A stretch of DNA of 64,000 nt from Flavobacterium chilense (GTDB lineage: Bacteria > Bacteroidota > Bacteroidia > Flavobacteriales > Flavobacteriaceae): the NCBI RefSeq assembly GCF_001602525.1, contig NZ_LSYT01000001.1, positions 1-64,000 on the forward strand. Direction: 5' to 3'. The position numbers and the translations under genes were made by a program. Below are positions 9,524 to 17,427 of this stretch, one piece after another. The notes under the pieces are model-generated. The model saw only the letters and a program-made list of their open reading frames with translations, did no database searches and was not told the DNA's origin. Within the stretch, counting starts at the first letter, position 1. Every line of letters begins with the position of its first letter.

Positions 9524-9744
9524 TTTCATGCAGATTTAAAGAGAGTACATCGTCATATTTGTCATTTCGGGAAACGAGAAATCTTCGCAAGTAACGTCGT
9601 ACAGAATGTCATCCATTTTTACAGCGTATTTCTTAGAGATTTCTCGTTGCTCGAAATACGTTAGTATATGTTGGTTTTAATCAGCTGAAACGTCTTTACC
9701 CGAAAAGAAAAACCAGGTTCCTATCTTTTTAAATCTGCATGAAA
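9524..9744. repeat. Nested inverted-repeat element, 221 bp
   Basis: The outer arms are TTTCATGCAGATTTAAAGAG (9524-9543) and its inverted partner at 9725-9744 with one mismatch in 20. An inner pair lies at 9564-9586 (ATTTCGGGAAACGAGAAATC...) and 9635-9657, also inverted and about 20 of 23 matching. The block fills the gap before the LytS gene, has no reading frame, and looks like a non-autonomous palindromic repeat. Confidence 0.65.
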
Positions 9745-9792
9745 ATTTTAAGTTCCTATGAACAACAAATCTCCATTTTTTCAAAATAAACT

Positions 9793-9800
9793 TATCTTTG
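9793..9800 (+). promoter_or_regulatory. -7 box TATCTTTG before the LytS gene
   Basis: An exact TAnnTTTG match lies 28 bp before the kinase ATG. The -33 region is only T-rich. The GTCC direct repeats seen at neighbouring promoters are not present at the expected distance. Confidence 0.6.
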
Positions 9801-9828
9801 ACAATCAGGATAAAAAACTGATACAATT

Positions 9829-10845
9829 ATGAAAAAAGTAAAACGTTTTCAGGTTTCGCCCAAAGTAATTTGGGGAAGTTCGATTGCACTGGCAATTCTG
9901 GCTTCGATTCCCAAACTATTCGATTCCGGTTCTACACCTGGCGACATCATTATAAACTCTTCGATTACACTGCTGTTTTCGCTTTTTATCTGGTATTACA
10001 ACATTTACAGTTTACCCAAATTCTCATCGCAACATACTAATAAAAGCCTTTTTAACTGGAAGCTTTTACTGAGTGTTGTTCTGGGAATTTTACTCATGGT
10101 GATACTTGTAATCGCACATCAGGAACTTTTTCAGGTTTCGAAAATGGATGCACCAATTATGTTTGAACTTCGCGGAGTTTTGATCAATCTGATCGTCTAT
10201 ATGTTTTTGCATTTACTATTTCAGAATTATCAGACCCAGCAAATGGGAGTAGAGCTCGAACGTACAAAAGCCGTACATCTGGGAGCACAATACGAATTGC
10301 TGAAACAACAGGTAAACCCACATTTTTTATTTAACAGTCTCAATACCTTAAAATCAATGGTCGATATGCAGGATCCGCAGAGTTCTGATTTTATCCTGAA
10401 ATTATCTGATTTTTACCGATTCACGCTCGAAAGCCGAAAAATGGATTTGATTCCGCTAAAAGAAGAATTACAAATTTTAGATTCGTATAGCTATCTGCTA
10501 AAAGCCCGTTTTGAAGACGGATTTGAAGTCCTGAAAGAAATAGACGAAAAACAATACGACTGTGTGATTCCGCCTTTTTCTCTGCAATTACTTATCGAAA
10601 ATTGCATCAAACACAATGTCGTTTCGCTTGATAAACCTTTAAAAATTAAATTATATACCGAAAATAATTTTCTGGTAATCGAAAATCCCATTCAGCTCAA
10701 GCGAGGCACTTTATCCACCGGAGTTGGATTAAATAATATCAATCAGCGTTTTATGCATTTGGTTCACAAAGAAATTGAAATTGATAAAACCGAAACCCTT
10801 TTTAAAGTAAAAATACCACTCATTTATGACGATCATAATAATTGA
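9829..10845 (+). CDS. LytS-type sensor histidine kinase
   Basis: The 338-residue membrane kinase has four hydrophobic segments in the first ~135 residues (about 15-30, 42-60, 79-97, 116-134) and no recognised sensor domain. A His_kinase (PF06580-type) domain follows. The phospho-acceptor is His165 in QVNPHFLFNSLN, and the N box is IENCIKHN. The ATP lid is reduced to TGVGLNNINQRF, as is normal for this family. Its end overlaps the start of the LytTR regulator by 20 bp, so the two form a translationally coupled pair. The signal is unknown; neighbouring stress genes suggest redox or envelope sensing (inference). Confidence 0.93.
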   Translation: MKKVKRFQVSPKVIWGSSIALAILASIPKLFDSGSTPGDIIINSSITLLFSLFIWYYNIYSLPKFSSQHTNKSLFNWKLLLSVVLGILLMVILVIAHQELFQVSKMDAPIMFELRGVLINLIVYMFLHLLFQNYQTQQMGVELERTKAVHLGAQYELLKQQVNPHFLFNSLNTLKSMVDMQDPQSSDFILKLSDFYRFTLESRKMDLIPLKEELQILDSYSYLLKARFEDGFEVLKEIDEKQYDCVIPPFSLQLLIENCIKHNVVSLDKPLKIKLYTENNFLVIENPIQLKRGTLSTGVGLNNINQRFMHLVHKEIEIDKTETLFKVKIPLIYDDHNN

Positions 10846-11593
10846 AGATGAAGTAAAAACGGCCAAAGCACTTGGTCAGCTTATTTTGAGTATCAGACCA
10901 GATGCTCAAATTTTGTCGTATATTCAAAGTATAGACGGCGCGGTGAGTTATCTTTTAGAAAACGATCAGCCGGATTTGATTTTTATGGATATTCAGCTCG
11001 CAGACGGATTGTGTTTTGAAATTTTTAAAAACGTTGAGGTGCTGTCGCCTGTAATTTTTTGTACCGCTTTTGATGATTATGCCATTGAAGCTTTCAAATC
11101 GAACGGAATCGATTATGTCCTAAAACCTTTTTCGAGAGAAAGCATTTCGCAGGCAATAAAAAAAGCAGGCGAATTGAAAAACTTCTTTCAAAGAAATAAA
11201 AAAATGCTCCCTGATTTTGATTATCTCTTAACCAGAACAGGTGAAAACAAAGGTAAAAGTAGCTTTTTGGTTTTTAAAAACAATAAATACCAAACGATTC
11301 TAACTGAGAATATTGCTTTCTTCTACATCAAAAACGAAACTCCAACCATTGTTACTTTTGATAAAACAGAATATCAGATTACACAATCGCTTGATGAAGT
11401 TCATAAGCTCTTATCGCCAATTCAGTTTTTTAGAATCAACAGACAATATCTCGTCAATTTTTCGGCTATAAGAGAGGCAGAACATTATTTCTCCCGAAAA
11501 TTAATCCTTAAACTGACTATTCCAACAGAGGAGAAACTATTGATAGGAAAAGAAAAAGCAACAGCATTTTTAAGCTGGCTTGAGAACAGATAA
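10826..11593 (+). CDS. LytTR-family response regulator
   Basis: The 255-residue protein has a receiver domain (residues 1-~120) with acidic residues Glu7/Asp8, phospho-acceptor Asp55 in LIFMDIQLADG, and Lys100 in DYVLKPF. A LytTR DNA-binding domain (~150-255) follows, with the typical FFRINRQYLVN segment. It overlaps the kinase gene by 20 bp. LytTR regulators bind direct repeats about 21-22 bp apart (family knowledge), the same period as the boxes before the cupin, hydrolase and DoxX genes on either side. It is the best candidate in the window for their regulator (inference). Confidence 0.93.
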   Translation: MTIIIIEDEVKTAKALGQLILSIRPDAQILSYIQSIDGAVSYLLENDQPDLIFMDIQLADGLCFEIFKNVEVLSPVIFCTAFDDYAIEAFKSNGIDYVLKPFSRESISQAIKKAGELKNFFQRNKKMLPDFDYLLTRTGENKGKSSFLVFKNNKYQTILTENIAFFYIKNETPTIVTFDKTEYQITQSLDEVHKLLSPIQFFRINRQYLVNFSAIREAEHYFSRKLILKLTIPTEEKLLIGKEKATAFLSWLENR

Positions 11594-11742
11594 ATTTTTA
11601 GATTTTAACAGCGCATAGTTAGAATTAAACTGTAGAACAAATACTATAATTAATGTAGAGTAAAAACTACATCTAAAAGCAGCAACGATTTTTGAATAAC
11701 AGAGTTAAATAGCACGCATAATGTTTAGCCGCAATAAAAAGT

Positions 11743-11792
11743 AAAAGCACGAAAGCGCAAAGATTAATTTTCTTTGCGCTTTTCGTGGCTTT
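11743..11792. terminator. Long hairpin between convergent genes
   Basis: AAAAGCACGAAAGCGCAAAG pairs with CTTTGCGCTTTTCGTGGCTTT around a short A/T loop, with one bulge. It lies between the LytTR gene (plus) and the DoxX gene (minus). It may end transcripts from both sides, or be another copy-type palindromic repeat. Confidence 0.55.
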
Positions 11793-11816
11793 AGGATTAT
11801 AAGTAAGTCATTAGTT

Positions 11817-12212
11817 TTACTCTGAAACTCTTACCGTATAAGTTGCAGTATAAAGCTTTCTAAACATTGCATAAGTAACACTTACCATAACAAAAGCTAC
11901 AATAGCATCGATTGTGGCAGGAAATCCCAGAACAACCAGTTTTGAAAAGAAAGCAAATAGAATATCAAAAAATACACCCGCAAATACCCATTCTTTTAAT
12001 CGTAATAGCTTATTGGGAATCAATAAGGTAATTACTCCGGAGATTTTCATTACACCAAGAATGTAAATAAAATGAGCCGGATAACCCAGTTGTTGGGTAA
12101 TTTGCCAAACCAGTTTGTTGGTTGTAAGTTCAAAAAATCCGCTGGCACCAAACCATAAAGAAGTTAATGTAATTCCTGTCCAATAAATAATTTTTGTTGT
12201 TTTTGCATTCAT
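11817..12212 (-). CDS. DoxX family membrane protein
   Basis: The 131-residue protein has four predicted membrane helices (about residues 8-26, 46-64, 70-90, 95-115) and the DoxX-like order of segments, including FIYILGVMKISGVITLLIP. DoxX proteins are small inner-membrane proteins; some act with thiosulfate-oxidising or redox systems, but most are uncharacterised. The upstream region carries the same repeat-plus-promoter design as the cupin and hydrolase genes, read on the minus strand, so it probably belongs to the same regulon. A nitronate monooxygenase gene is divergent from it. Confidence 0.85.
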   Translation of the reverse strand: MNAKTTKIIYWTGITLTSLWFGASGFFELTTNKLVWQITQQLGYPAHFIYILGVMKISGVITLLIPNKLLRLKEWVFAGVFFDILFAFFSKLVVLGFPATIDAIVAFVMVSVTYAMFRKLYTATYTVRVSE

Positions 12213-12242
12213 GATTTTAAAATTTTAAGTTGTTAAACAGGA

Positions 12243-12320
12243 CAAAATTGCGGCAATAACGATAGGTTTCATATGCATATTTAGGTGAACCGGACAAATT
12301 GAAATCTGAAATAGACAATC
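12243..12320 (-). promoter_or_regulatory. Promoter with 21-bp-spaced direct repeats (DoxX gene)
   Basis: Read on the minus strand, boxes GATTGTCTATTTC and TTTGTCCGGTTCACC have their cores starting at 12316 and 12295, 21 bp apart. The -7-like box CAATTTTG begins at 12250, 45 bp after the second core, matching the two plus-strand promoters near 6.3 and 7.0 kb exactly in spacing. The -7 box has C for T at its first base. Confidence 0.68.
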
Positions 12321-12388
12321 TATAAGTTCATTTGATTTTATAACTTTACAAAAAAAGACTTTTCGAAACATAAAAAATCTATTTTATA

Positions 12389-13462
12389 ATGTGGTACAAT
12401 ACAAAAGCTAAAGATATATTAGGCATTCAATATCCAATTTTGCTAGGGCCTTTTGGCGGAAATTTATCTACAGTAGCACTTACAGCAGCCGTTTCTAATG
12501 CAGGCGGATTAGGTGGTTATGGTGCTTATACAATGAGTCCGCAGGAAATTTTTGAAGTTGATAAACAAATAAAAGCCGCTACCAATAAACCCTATAATAT
12601 TAATCTTTGGGTATCTGATCATGATATTCCGGAAACGGGTCTTACAGACGAGCAGTTTAACAAAGCCAAAGCCGTTTTTAAACCATATTTTGATGAAGCC
12701 GGGATTCCGTTACCGGAAAAACCGGGACCATTTCAATCCAGATTTGAGAATCAGTTAGAAGTAATTTTAGACGTTAAGCCCAAAGTGTTTAGTTTTATGT
12801 TTGGCGTTCCTTCAGATGATGTTCTCGAACAATGCCGCAGATCCGGGATAGTTACAGTGGGTGCTGCAACAACTTTAGACGAAGCTATTTTTCTCGATAG
12901 TAAAGGAGTAGATATGATTATCGCTTCGGGATTTGAAGCTGGCGGACACCGTCCTTCGTTTTTAAAAGATTCAGAATCTTCTTTAACCGGAACTTTTGTT
13001 TTACTGCAATTGATTAAAGAAAAAGTAAAAACGCCTATTATCGCAGCAGGCGGAATCGCTACCGGAAAAGGTATTGCCGCAGCGCTGACTCTGGGTGCCG
13101 ATGCTGCTCAGATTGGTACGGCATTTTTAGCCTGTGACGAATCAAATGCTTTACCCGTTCACAGGGAAATGCTGTTTTCTGATGCTGCAAAATACACCAC
13201 TTTATCCCGGGCTTTTACAGGAAGACTCGGGCGTGGACTGACAAGCAGGGTTGCTAAAGAAATTCTCGGCAAAGAAGATCATATTCTGCCATTTCCGCTT
13301 CAGACTACATTTATTGCCCCATTACGGAAAGCAGCGATTGATCAGGAAAAATGGGATATGATTTTATTTTGGGGCGGACAAATTTCACCTATTTTAAAAC
13401 ATACCAAAGCCTTAGAATTAATGGATTCCTTAATCGAAGAAACAGCCCTTTATTACAAATAA
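12389..13462 (+). CDS. Nitronate monooxygenase family flavoprotein
   Basis: The 357-residue TIM-barrel protein begins with the typical NMO N-terminus (LGIQYPILLGPFGG). It has the phosphate-binding and catalytic stretches: the His in FEAGGHRPSF, the FMN-phosphate loop AAGGIATGKGIAAALTLGAD, and QIGTAFLACDES. Family members use FMN and oxygen to oxidise alkyl nitronates; others in the same family have different substrates, so the exact reaction is not certain. It is divergent from the DoxX gene, and a shared regulator is possible, though no GTCC boxes face this gene. Confidence 0.92.
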   Translation: MWYNTKAKDILGIQYPILLGPFGGNLSTVALTAAVSNAGGLGGYGAYTMSPQEIFEVDKQIKAATNKPYNINLWVSDHDIPETGLTDEQFNKAKAVFKPYFDEAGIPLPEKPGPFQSRFENQLEVILDVKPKVFSFMFGVPSDDVLEQCRRSGIVTVGAATTLDEAIFLDSKGVDMIIASGFEAGGHRPSFLKDSESSLTGTFVLLQLIKEKVKTPIIAAGGIATGKGIAAALTLGADAAQIGTAFLACDESNALPVHREMLFSDAAKYTTLSRAFTGRLGRGLTSRVAKEILGKEDHILPFPLQTTFIAPLRKAAIDQEKWDMILFWGGQISPILKHTKALELMDSLIEETALYYK

Positions 13463-13484
13463 TACCGTCCTTTTTTAATGGCAA

Positions 13485-13967
13485 TTAGAGCGTGATATAC
13501 GCTTTTGCCAATATCAAAATGGTCAAAGAAATGAAGTAAATAGCGGTTGCTACAATGGCAAAAATGATATGAGCTATAAATAATTGAAAATAATAGCGTT
13601 TAAAATTAATTTTGGGCTGATCGCTGCTGAGTTTAAAAATAAGCATCCAGCCCAAAATACCAATGATACCGCTTAATGCACCCAATAGTAAAGCGCTTAA
13701 AAGCGATATGGGTAAAATATCAGTTATCCAGAGCCAGTAATAAACAATGACAAACCAGTAACCTATAAGAAAATGAACGATCCAGCCCCAGGTTGTTTTA
13801 GACTGTCCGGGTAATTTTACTTTGAATATCTTAAGCATATAAGAAAGTAAAACAGGTTCTTTGTACAGTTCCTGAAATTTTCCGGAAGCCGCATAACTAA
13901 AAGCGGTCATTGCAGATGTTGCTGTAATAGAAACTATTAAAAGCTGTATGAAAGTGTAAAAATCCAT
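13485..13967 (-). CDS. Hypothetical membrane protein, four helices
   Basis: The 160-residue hydrophobic protein has about four membrane segments (residues ~7-25, ~62-82, ~88-112, ~126-152) and a short loop rich in Lys between the first two. I do not recognise a family. It is convergent with the nitronate monooxygenase gene, only 22 bp away. Upstream on the same strand are two small genes whose products are also of unknown function; the spacing (52 and 65 bp) allows a common transcript. Confidence 0.7.
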   Translation of the reverse strand: MDFYTFIQLLIVSITATSAMTAFSYAASGKFQELYKEPVLLSYMLKIFKVKLPGQSKTTWGWIVHFLIGYWFVIVYYWLWITDILPISLLSALLLGALSGIIGILGWMLIFKLSSDQPKINFKRYYFQLFIAHIIFAIVATAIYFISLTILILAKAYITL

Positions 13968-14019
13968 AATTTTAATAGATTTAAAATCGCATAAGCAGAA
14001 AGAAAAGTTTTAATTCATT

Positions 14020-14253
14020 TTATATGGCATCGTTTGAGGTAAATTTTCTATAACAGCCAAGTGCTAATAAAGGCAATGCAAATTTGCTTATTAAAGAAGC
14101 TGTTTTATGTTTCCCTGCTAATTTTAAAGCGCCTCCAACCAATAATGATCCGCTGGCGGCAATTATTAATTTTTCAGGAGAAACAGGAGTAATTTCCTCT
14201 TTTGCCCCATAACCTGTGTTTTCCTTTGTTTTTGGATTGAATATATTTCCCAT
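14020..14253 (-). CDS. Small hypothetical protein with hydrophobic pair
   Basis: The 77-residue protein has a polar N-terminus (MGNIFNPKTKENTGYGAKEE) and two short hydrophobic stretches (about 27-44 and 52-66) separated by a Lys/His-rich turn, suggesting a small hairpin membrane protein. I recognise no family. It lies between the four-helix membrane gene and the acidic small protein, all on the minus strand. Confidence 0.6.
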   Translation of the reverse strand: MGNIFNPKTKENTGYGAKEEITPVSPEKLIIAASGSLLVGGALKLAGKHKTASLISKFALPLLALGCYRKFTSNDAI

Positions 14254-14318
14254 GATTTCTAAGTTTTAGAGTTTCACAAAATGTAAAATCTTACGGATTC
14301 CATTTTGTACTTTTTTAA

Positions 14319-14540
14319 TTAATCTGTAGCATAATTGTCTATTTCACGATCGTTCTCGTCATAATGTTCTATAAGATCATCGTCAAGGTCATTTTCGTCA
14401 ATATCTTCATCATAATCATCCTGATCTTCGTTTTCGGTTATATCATTTTCATCCTCATATTCCTCTTCATAATTGTCATTTCCTTCAGAGAATCTAATAG
14501 CGTTGTAAATCGTTTTGTCGTTTTGATCTAAAGTGTTCAT
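14319..14540 (-). CDS. Very acidic small protein, 73 aa
   Basis: About half of the residues are Asp or Glu, with repeats of forms such as NDYEEEYEDENDI and DYDEDIDENDLDDD. There is no signal peptide or Cys. Such proteins may bind cations or basic partners, but no function is known. It is the first gene of a possible minus-strand group of three small genes. Low-complexity composition makes the coding call less certain, but the ATG, length and stop are clean. Confidence 0.6.
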   Translation of the reverse strand: MNTLDQNDKTIYNAIRFSEGNDNYEEEYEDENDITENEDQDDYDEDIDENDLDDDLIEHYDENDREIDNYATD

Positions 14541-14890
14541 ATAAATAATTTTAAATGGTTAGACGGGATTTTTTCGATAAATCTATTTATGAGTATTTTC
14601 ATTCAAATTTATATTAAAAAAAGAATAATCCGATTATAATATTTTAATTTCTCATTATATAATTATCAGTAAATCAAATTGTTTTGTGATAAATAAGTGT
14701 TTTTAAATTTTAAAGATTTAGTGTATAAAATGTCTGAATAGAATTCCAGAGTGAAAATTATATAATCTGAAATTATCATTTTGTAAGTTTTTTAGCGTGT
14801 AAAATTCAAATATTTGTGTAGAAGTTTTAACCGCTCAAAACAATAATTATTGGTCTAAAATAAATAGTACAAATTATAAATGAAACGATT
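14541..14890. other. AT-rich gap with divergent promoters expected
   Basis: This 350-bp stretch separates the acidic-protein gene (minus) from the atypical receiver gene (plus). It is strongly AT-rich. A weak TTTG (14780) and AATATTTG (14809) could be a promoter for the receiver gene. Nothing else recognisable was seen. Confidence 0.4.
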
Positions 14891-15322
14891 ATGAATAAAA
14901 AAGGACCTATTATCATAATAGAAAACAAGCAGGGAGATCGTAAGTTATTTATAGAAGTTTTTTCAGAATTGAATTATGCCAATCAGATTATTTATTTTAA
15001 TGATGCTGATACGGCATGTAAATATTTACTCAGACATGAAATCAGTCCGTTTCTTGTATTTTCAGATATTACCTTATTAAATGTAATGAACTACAAAATC
15101 GTAGAACCCAATATAGACAAAGTTGAGATGATATTCAATTGTCCGTATCTCTTTTTTACCACCTTGTTTGAACAAAGTTTTGTAATTGATCCTTATTCTG
15201 TTCCCACACAAAGTCACTTTATTAAACCGTATGACTATACAAAGTTCAAAGAAGTGATCAGCACGATTATAGAATATTGGTTGAAATACAAACCATTAAA
15301 AAAATCAAAAAAAAATATTTAA
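14891..15322 (+). CDS. Stand-alone receiver-like protein with atypical acidic pocket
   Basis: The 143-residue protein has the length and fold pattern of a CheY-type receiver. The likely phospho-acceptor is Asp59 (FLVFSDITLLN), the conserved Lys is Lys112 (HFIKPYDY), and an FFTT stretch matches strand 4. The acidic pair after strand 1 is changed: IIIIENKQGDRKLF has Glu11-Asn12 where most receivers have two acidic residues, so metal-dependent phosphorylation may be weak or lost. No output domain is present. It has its own terminator and no neighbouring kinase, so it probably acts by protein contact (inference). Confidence 0.78.
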   Translation: MNKKGPIIIIENKQGDRKLFIEVFSELNYANQIIYFNDADTACKYLLRHEISPFLVFSDITLLNVMNYKIVEPNIDKVEMIFNCPYLFFTTLFEQSFVIDPYSVPTQSHFIKPYDYTKFKEVISTIIEYWLKYKPLKKSKKNI

Positions 15323-15328
15323 AAAAAG

Positions 15329-15357
15329 AAGATACCTCCAAATGGTATCTTTTTTTT
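15329..15357 (+). terminator. Rho-independent terminator after the receiver gene
   Basis: An 8-bp stem AAGATACC/GGTATCTT with a 7-base loop is followed by a run of T. It directly follows the stop codon at 15322. Confidence 0.85.
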
Positions 15358-15511
15358 GCTCCTGTTTATACAAAATAAAGAAGTGTGCATTTTACAACTT
15401 GGTTGCAACTTATAATATGAAACGTAATTCGCACATTATTAATAAGATAAGATGCTAAATCATGCATAATTTAGATACTGTTTTCTACGTACAACAATCT
15501 AAATCAAAATC

Positions 15512-17002
15512 ATGAAAAAACTATTTTTTTACTTGTGCATATTTTCTCTTGCTGTCACTGGTGGCTGTAAAAAAGAAGGAGAAAAAGAGGGTAGTATTGA
15601 TACCACAAAATCCGTTTCGAATGCAGACGGATATGAATTTGTAGGTGGTTATCCAACAGAAGCCACTATTAAAAAAGCTTATGACGATGCTGATCTCAGT
15701 CGTGCTGTACAAGCTTATAAATTTTTCTATCCAACGGTTTCAGGAGAAGCAATGGTTAAAGGAAATGACAGTATCAATGTCAAACCCAATACTTCGTTTG
15801 GTACATTAGATACTAAACCATCCCAAATTGGATATACGCTGAATTCTGACACACCTTATGGACCAATCTTAATTGATTTGTCTAAAGGTCCTATGGTAAT
15901 AGATATTCCTAAAGGTCCGCTTATTGTGGTGGCAATGGATGTTAACCAACGCTGGGTAGCCGATATGGGAATTCCGGGTCCGGATGCCGGAAATGGAGGC
16001 AAACACCTGCTGCTTCCGCCAAATTACAAAGGCACTGTTCCTGCCTCTGGTTATCATGTCTGGAAATCCTCATCAGATAATCTTACTGTTGGAGTGCGTT
16101 CGCTTCCTGTTGGCGGTGATGTAAAAGCTGCAATGGAACGCATTAAAACAGTAAAAGTTTATCCCTTAAACAAATCTGCAGACTGGAAAGAACCAACCTG
16201 GCTTGATTTTACAGATAAACACCAAAATAGTACACCTCTGGCATGGGAAACCAATATCAAATACTGGGAAAATTTAAATGATGCCATACAACGTGAACCT
16301 GCTTATGATGGTTACAGAAATTATTACGGAGAACTTGCCGTATTGGGAATCATAAAAGGAAAGCCTTTTAAACCAGATACACGAATGAAAGAAATACTCG
16401 AAAAAGCAGCTAAAATTGCCAATGCCCAAATGCGGGTACAATCTTTTGCAGACCGTCGTCCGGATCGTGTTGTCTGGAAAGACCGTCAGTGGGAGTGGGT
16501 AGCACTTCGATTTGAAGATGGCGATTTTAATTCAACAAGTTATGTAGACCTTGATGGCCGCGAAACCTGGTTTTATCAGGCAATTGGAGCTTCTCCGTCG
16601 ATGTTTAGAAGAAAAGAAGGAGGCGGATCATTATACTGGCTCGGACTTAAAGATGCTAACGGAAAATATGTTGATGGCGCTAAAACGTACAAACTAACTG
16701 TACCAACTCCTGTTCCGGCAAAACTATTCTGGTCTGTTACCGTTTATGATGCCAATACCAGAAGTCAGGTCGCAACAGATCAAAATAAAGCAGCTTTGCG
16801 ATCTATGTTTGAGCTAAAAGATAAAATAGGAGGTAAAAGTGTTGATTTATACTTTGGACCAAAAGCACCGGCTGGAAAAGAAGGACAATGGATTAAAACA
16901 ATTCCGGGAAAAGGCTGGTTTGTCTATTTTAGAATTTACGGACCAGAAACTGCGGCATTTAACGGAAGCTGGAAACCGGGTGATTTTGAAGAGGTAAATT
17001 AG
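15512..17002 (+). CDS. DUF1254/DUF1214 lipoprotein (first of two)
   Basis: The 496-residue protein has a lipoprotein signal (MKKLFFYLCIFSLAVTGGCKK, Cys at residue 19). A DUF1254-type N-terminal domain follows (FVGGYPTEATIKKAYDDADL through YTLNSDTPYGPILIDLSKGP). A DUF1214-type C-terminal domain ends with LFWSVTVYDANTRS, VDLYFGPKAP and GWFVYFRIYGP. The function of this family is not established; members are secreted or periplasmic. A related lipoprotein gene lies 386 bp downstream, with a small gene between them, so the three may form one unit. Confidence 0.9.
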   Translation: MKKLFFYLCIFSLAVTGGCKKEGEKEGSIDTTKSVSNADGYEFVGGYPTEATIKKAYDDADLSRAVQAYKFFYPTVSGEAMVKGNDSINVKPNTSFGTLDTKPSQIGYTLNSDTPYGPILIDLSKGPMVIDIPKGPLIVVAMDVNQRWVADMGIPGPDAGNGGKHLLLPPNYKGTVPASGYHVWKSSSDNLTVGVRSLPVGGDVKAAMERIKTVKVYPLNKSADWKEPTWLDFTDKHQNSTPLAWETNIKYWENLNDAIQREPAYDGYRNYYGELAVLGIIKGKPFKPDTRMKEILEKAAKIANAQMRVQSFADRRPDRVVWKDRQWEWVALRFEDGDFNSTSYVDLDGRETWFYQAIGASPSMFRRKEGGGSLYWLGLKDANGKYVDGAKTYKLTVPTPVPAKLFWSVTVYDANTRSQVATDQNKAALRSMFELKDKIGGKSVDLYFGPKAPAGKEGQWIKTIPGKGWFVYFRIYGPETAAFNGSWKPGDFEEVN

Positions 17003-17130
17003 ACATTTTACAAATACTATTTTTTGATATATCGATCCTGATTTTTATTTTTTGTAAAAGTGTATTAACAATGGTACAAAAAAAGAGAAGGAAATTGTTA
17101 ACGGAATCATACTCTTAAAACGTAGAAATT

Positions 17131-17370
17131 ATGTCACTACCAGATGAATTATATAACGTAAAATTTGCCGAGTATTTTGAATCTATGAAAGCTATGTATC
17201 AACAAGATGAACGATTCAGGACAATTTGTGACGATTATTGTTCCAGTATTGCAAATGCTGAGAATTATAAAAAAAAACATGAAAAAAATTTTCGGCATCA
17301 GTTAGAATGCGAAAATTTAGCAAAAGAATTAGAAGAAGAAATCTTGTTTTATATGGTTAGAAATACGTAA
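17131..17370 (+). CDS. Small charged hypothetical protein, 79 aa
   Basis: The protein is helical and charged, with no signal peptide: LPDELYNVKFAEYFESMK at the start, then a Lys/Glu-rich part (AENYKKKHEKNFRHQ) and a coiled-coil-like end (ENLAKELEEEILFYMV). I do not recognise a named family. It lies between two related DUF1254/DUF1214 lipoprotein genes, 57 bp before the second one's start at 17428. A cytoplasmic protein between two exported ones is unusual; the link may be only positional. Confidence 0.65.
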   Translation: MSLPDELYNVKFAEYFESMKAMYQQDERFRTICDDYCSSIANAENYKKKHEKNFRHQLECENLAKELEEEILFYMVRNT

Positions 17371-17427
17371 CTGATTTTCTTTTATAAAATGAGATCCATT
17401 CAAGGTATAACCAGTAATAAATTGATT

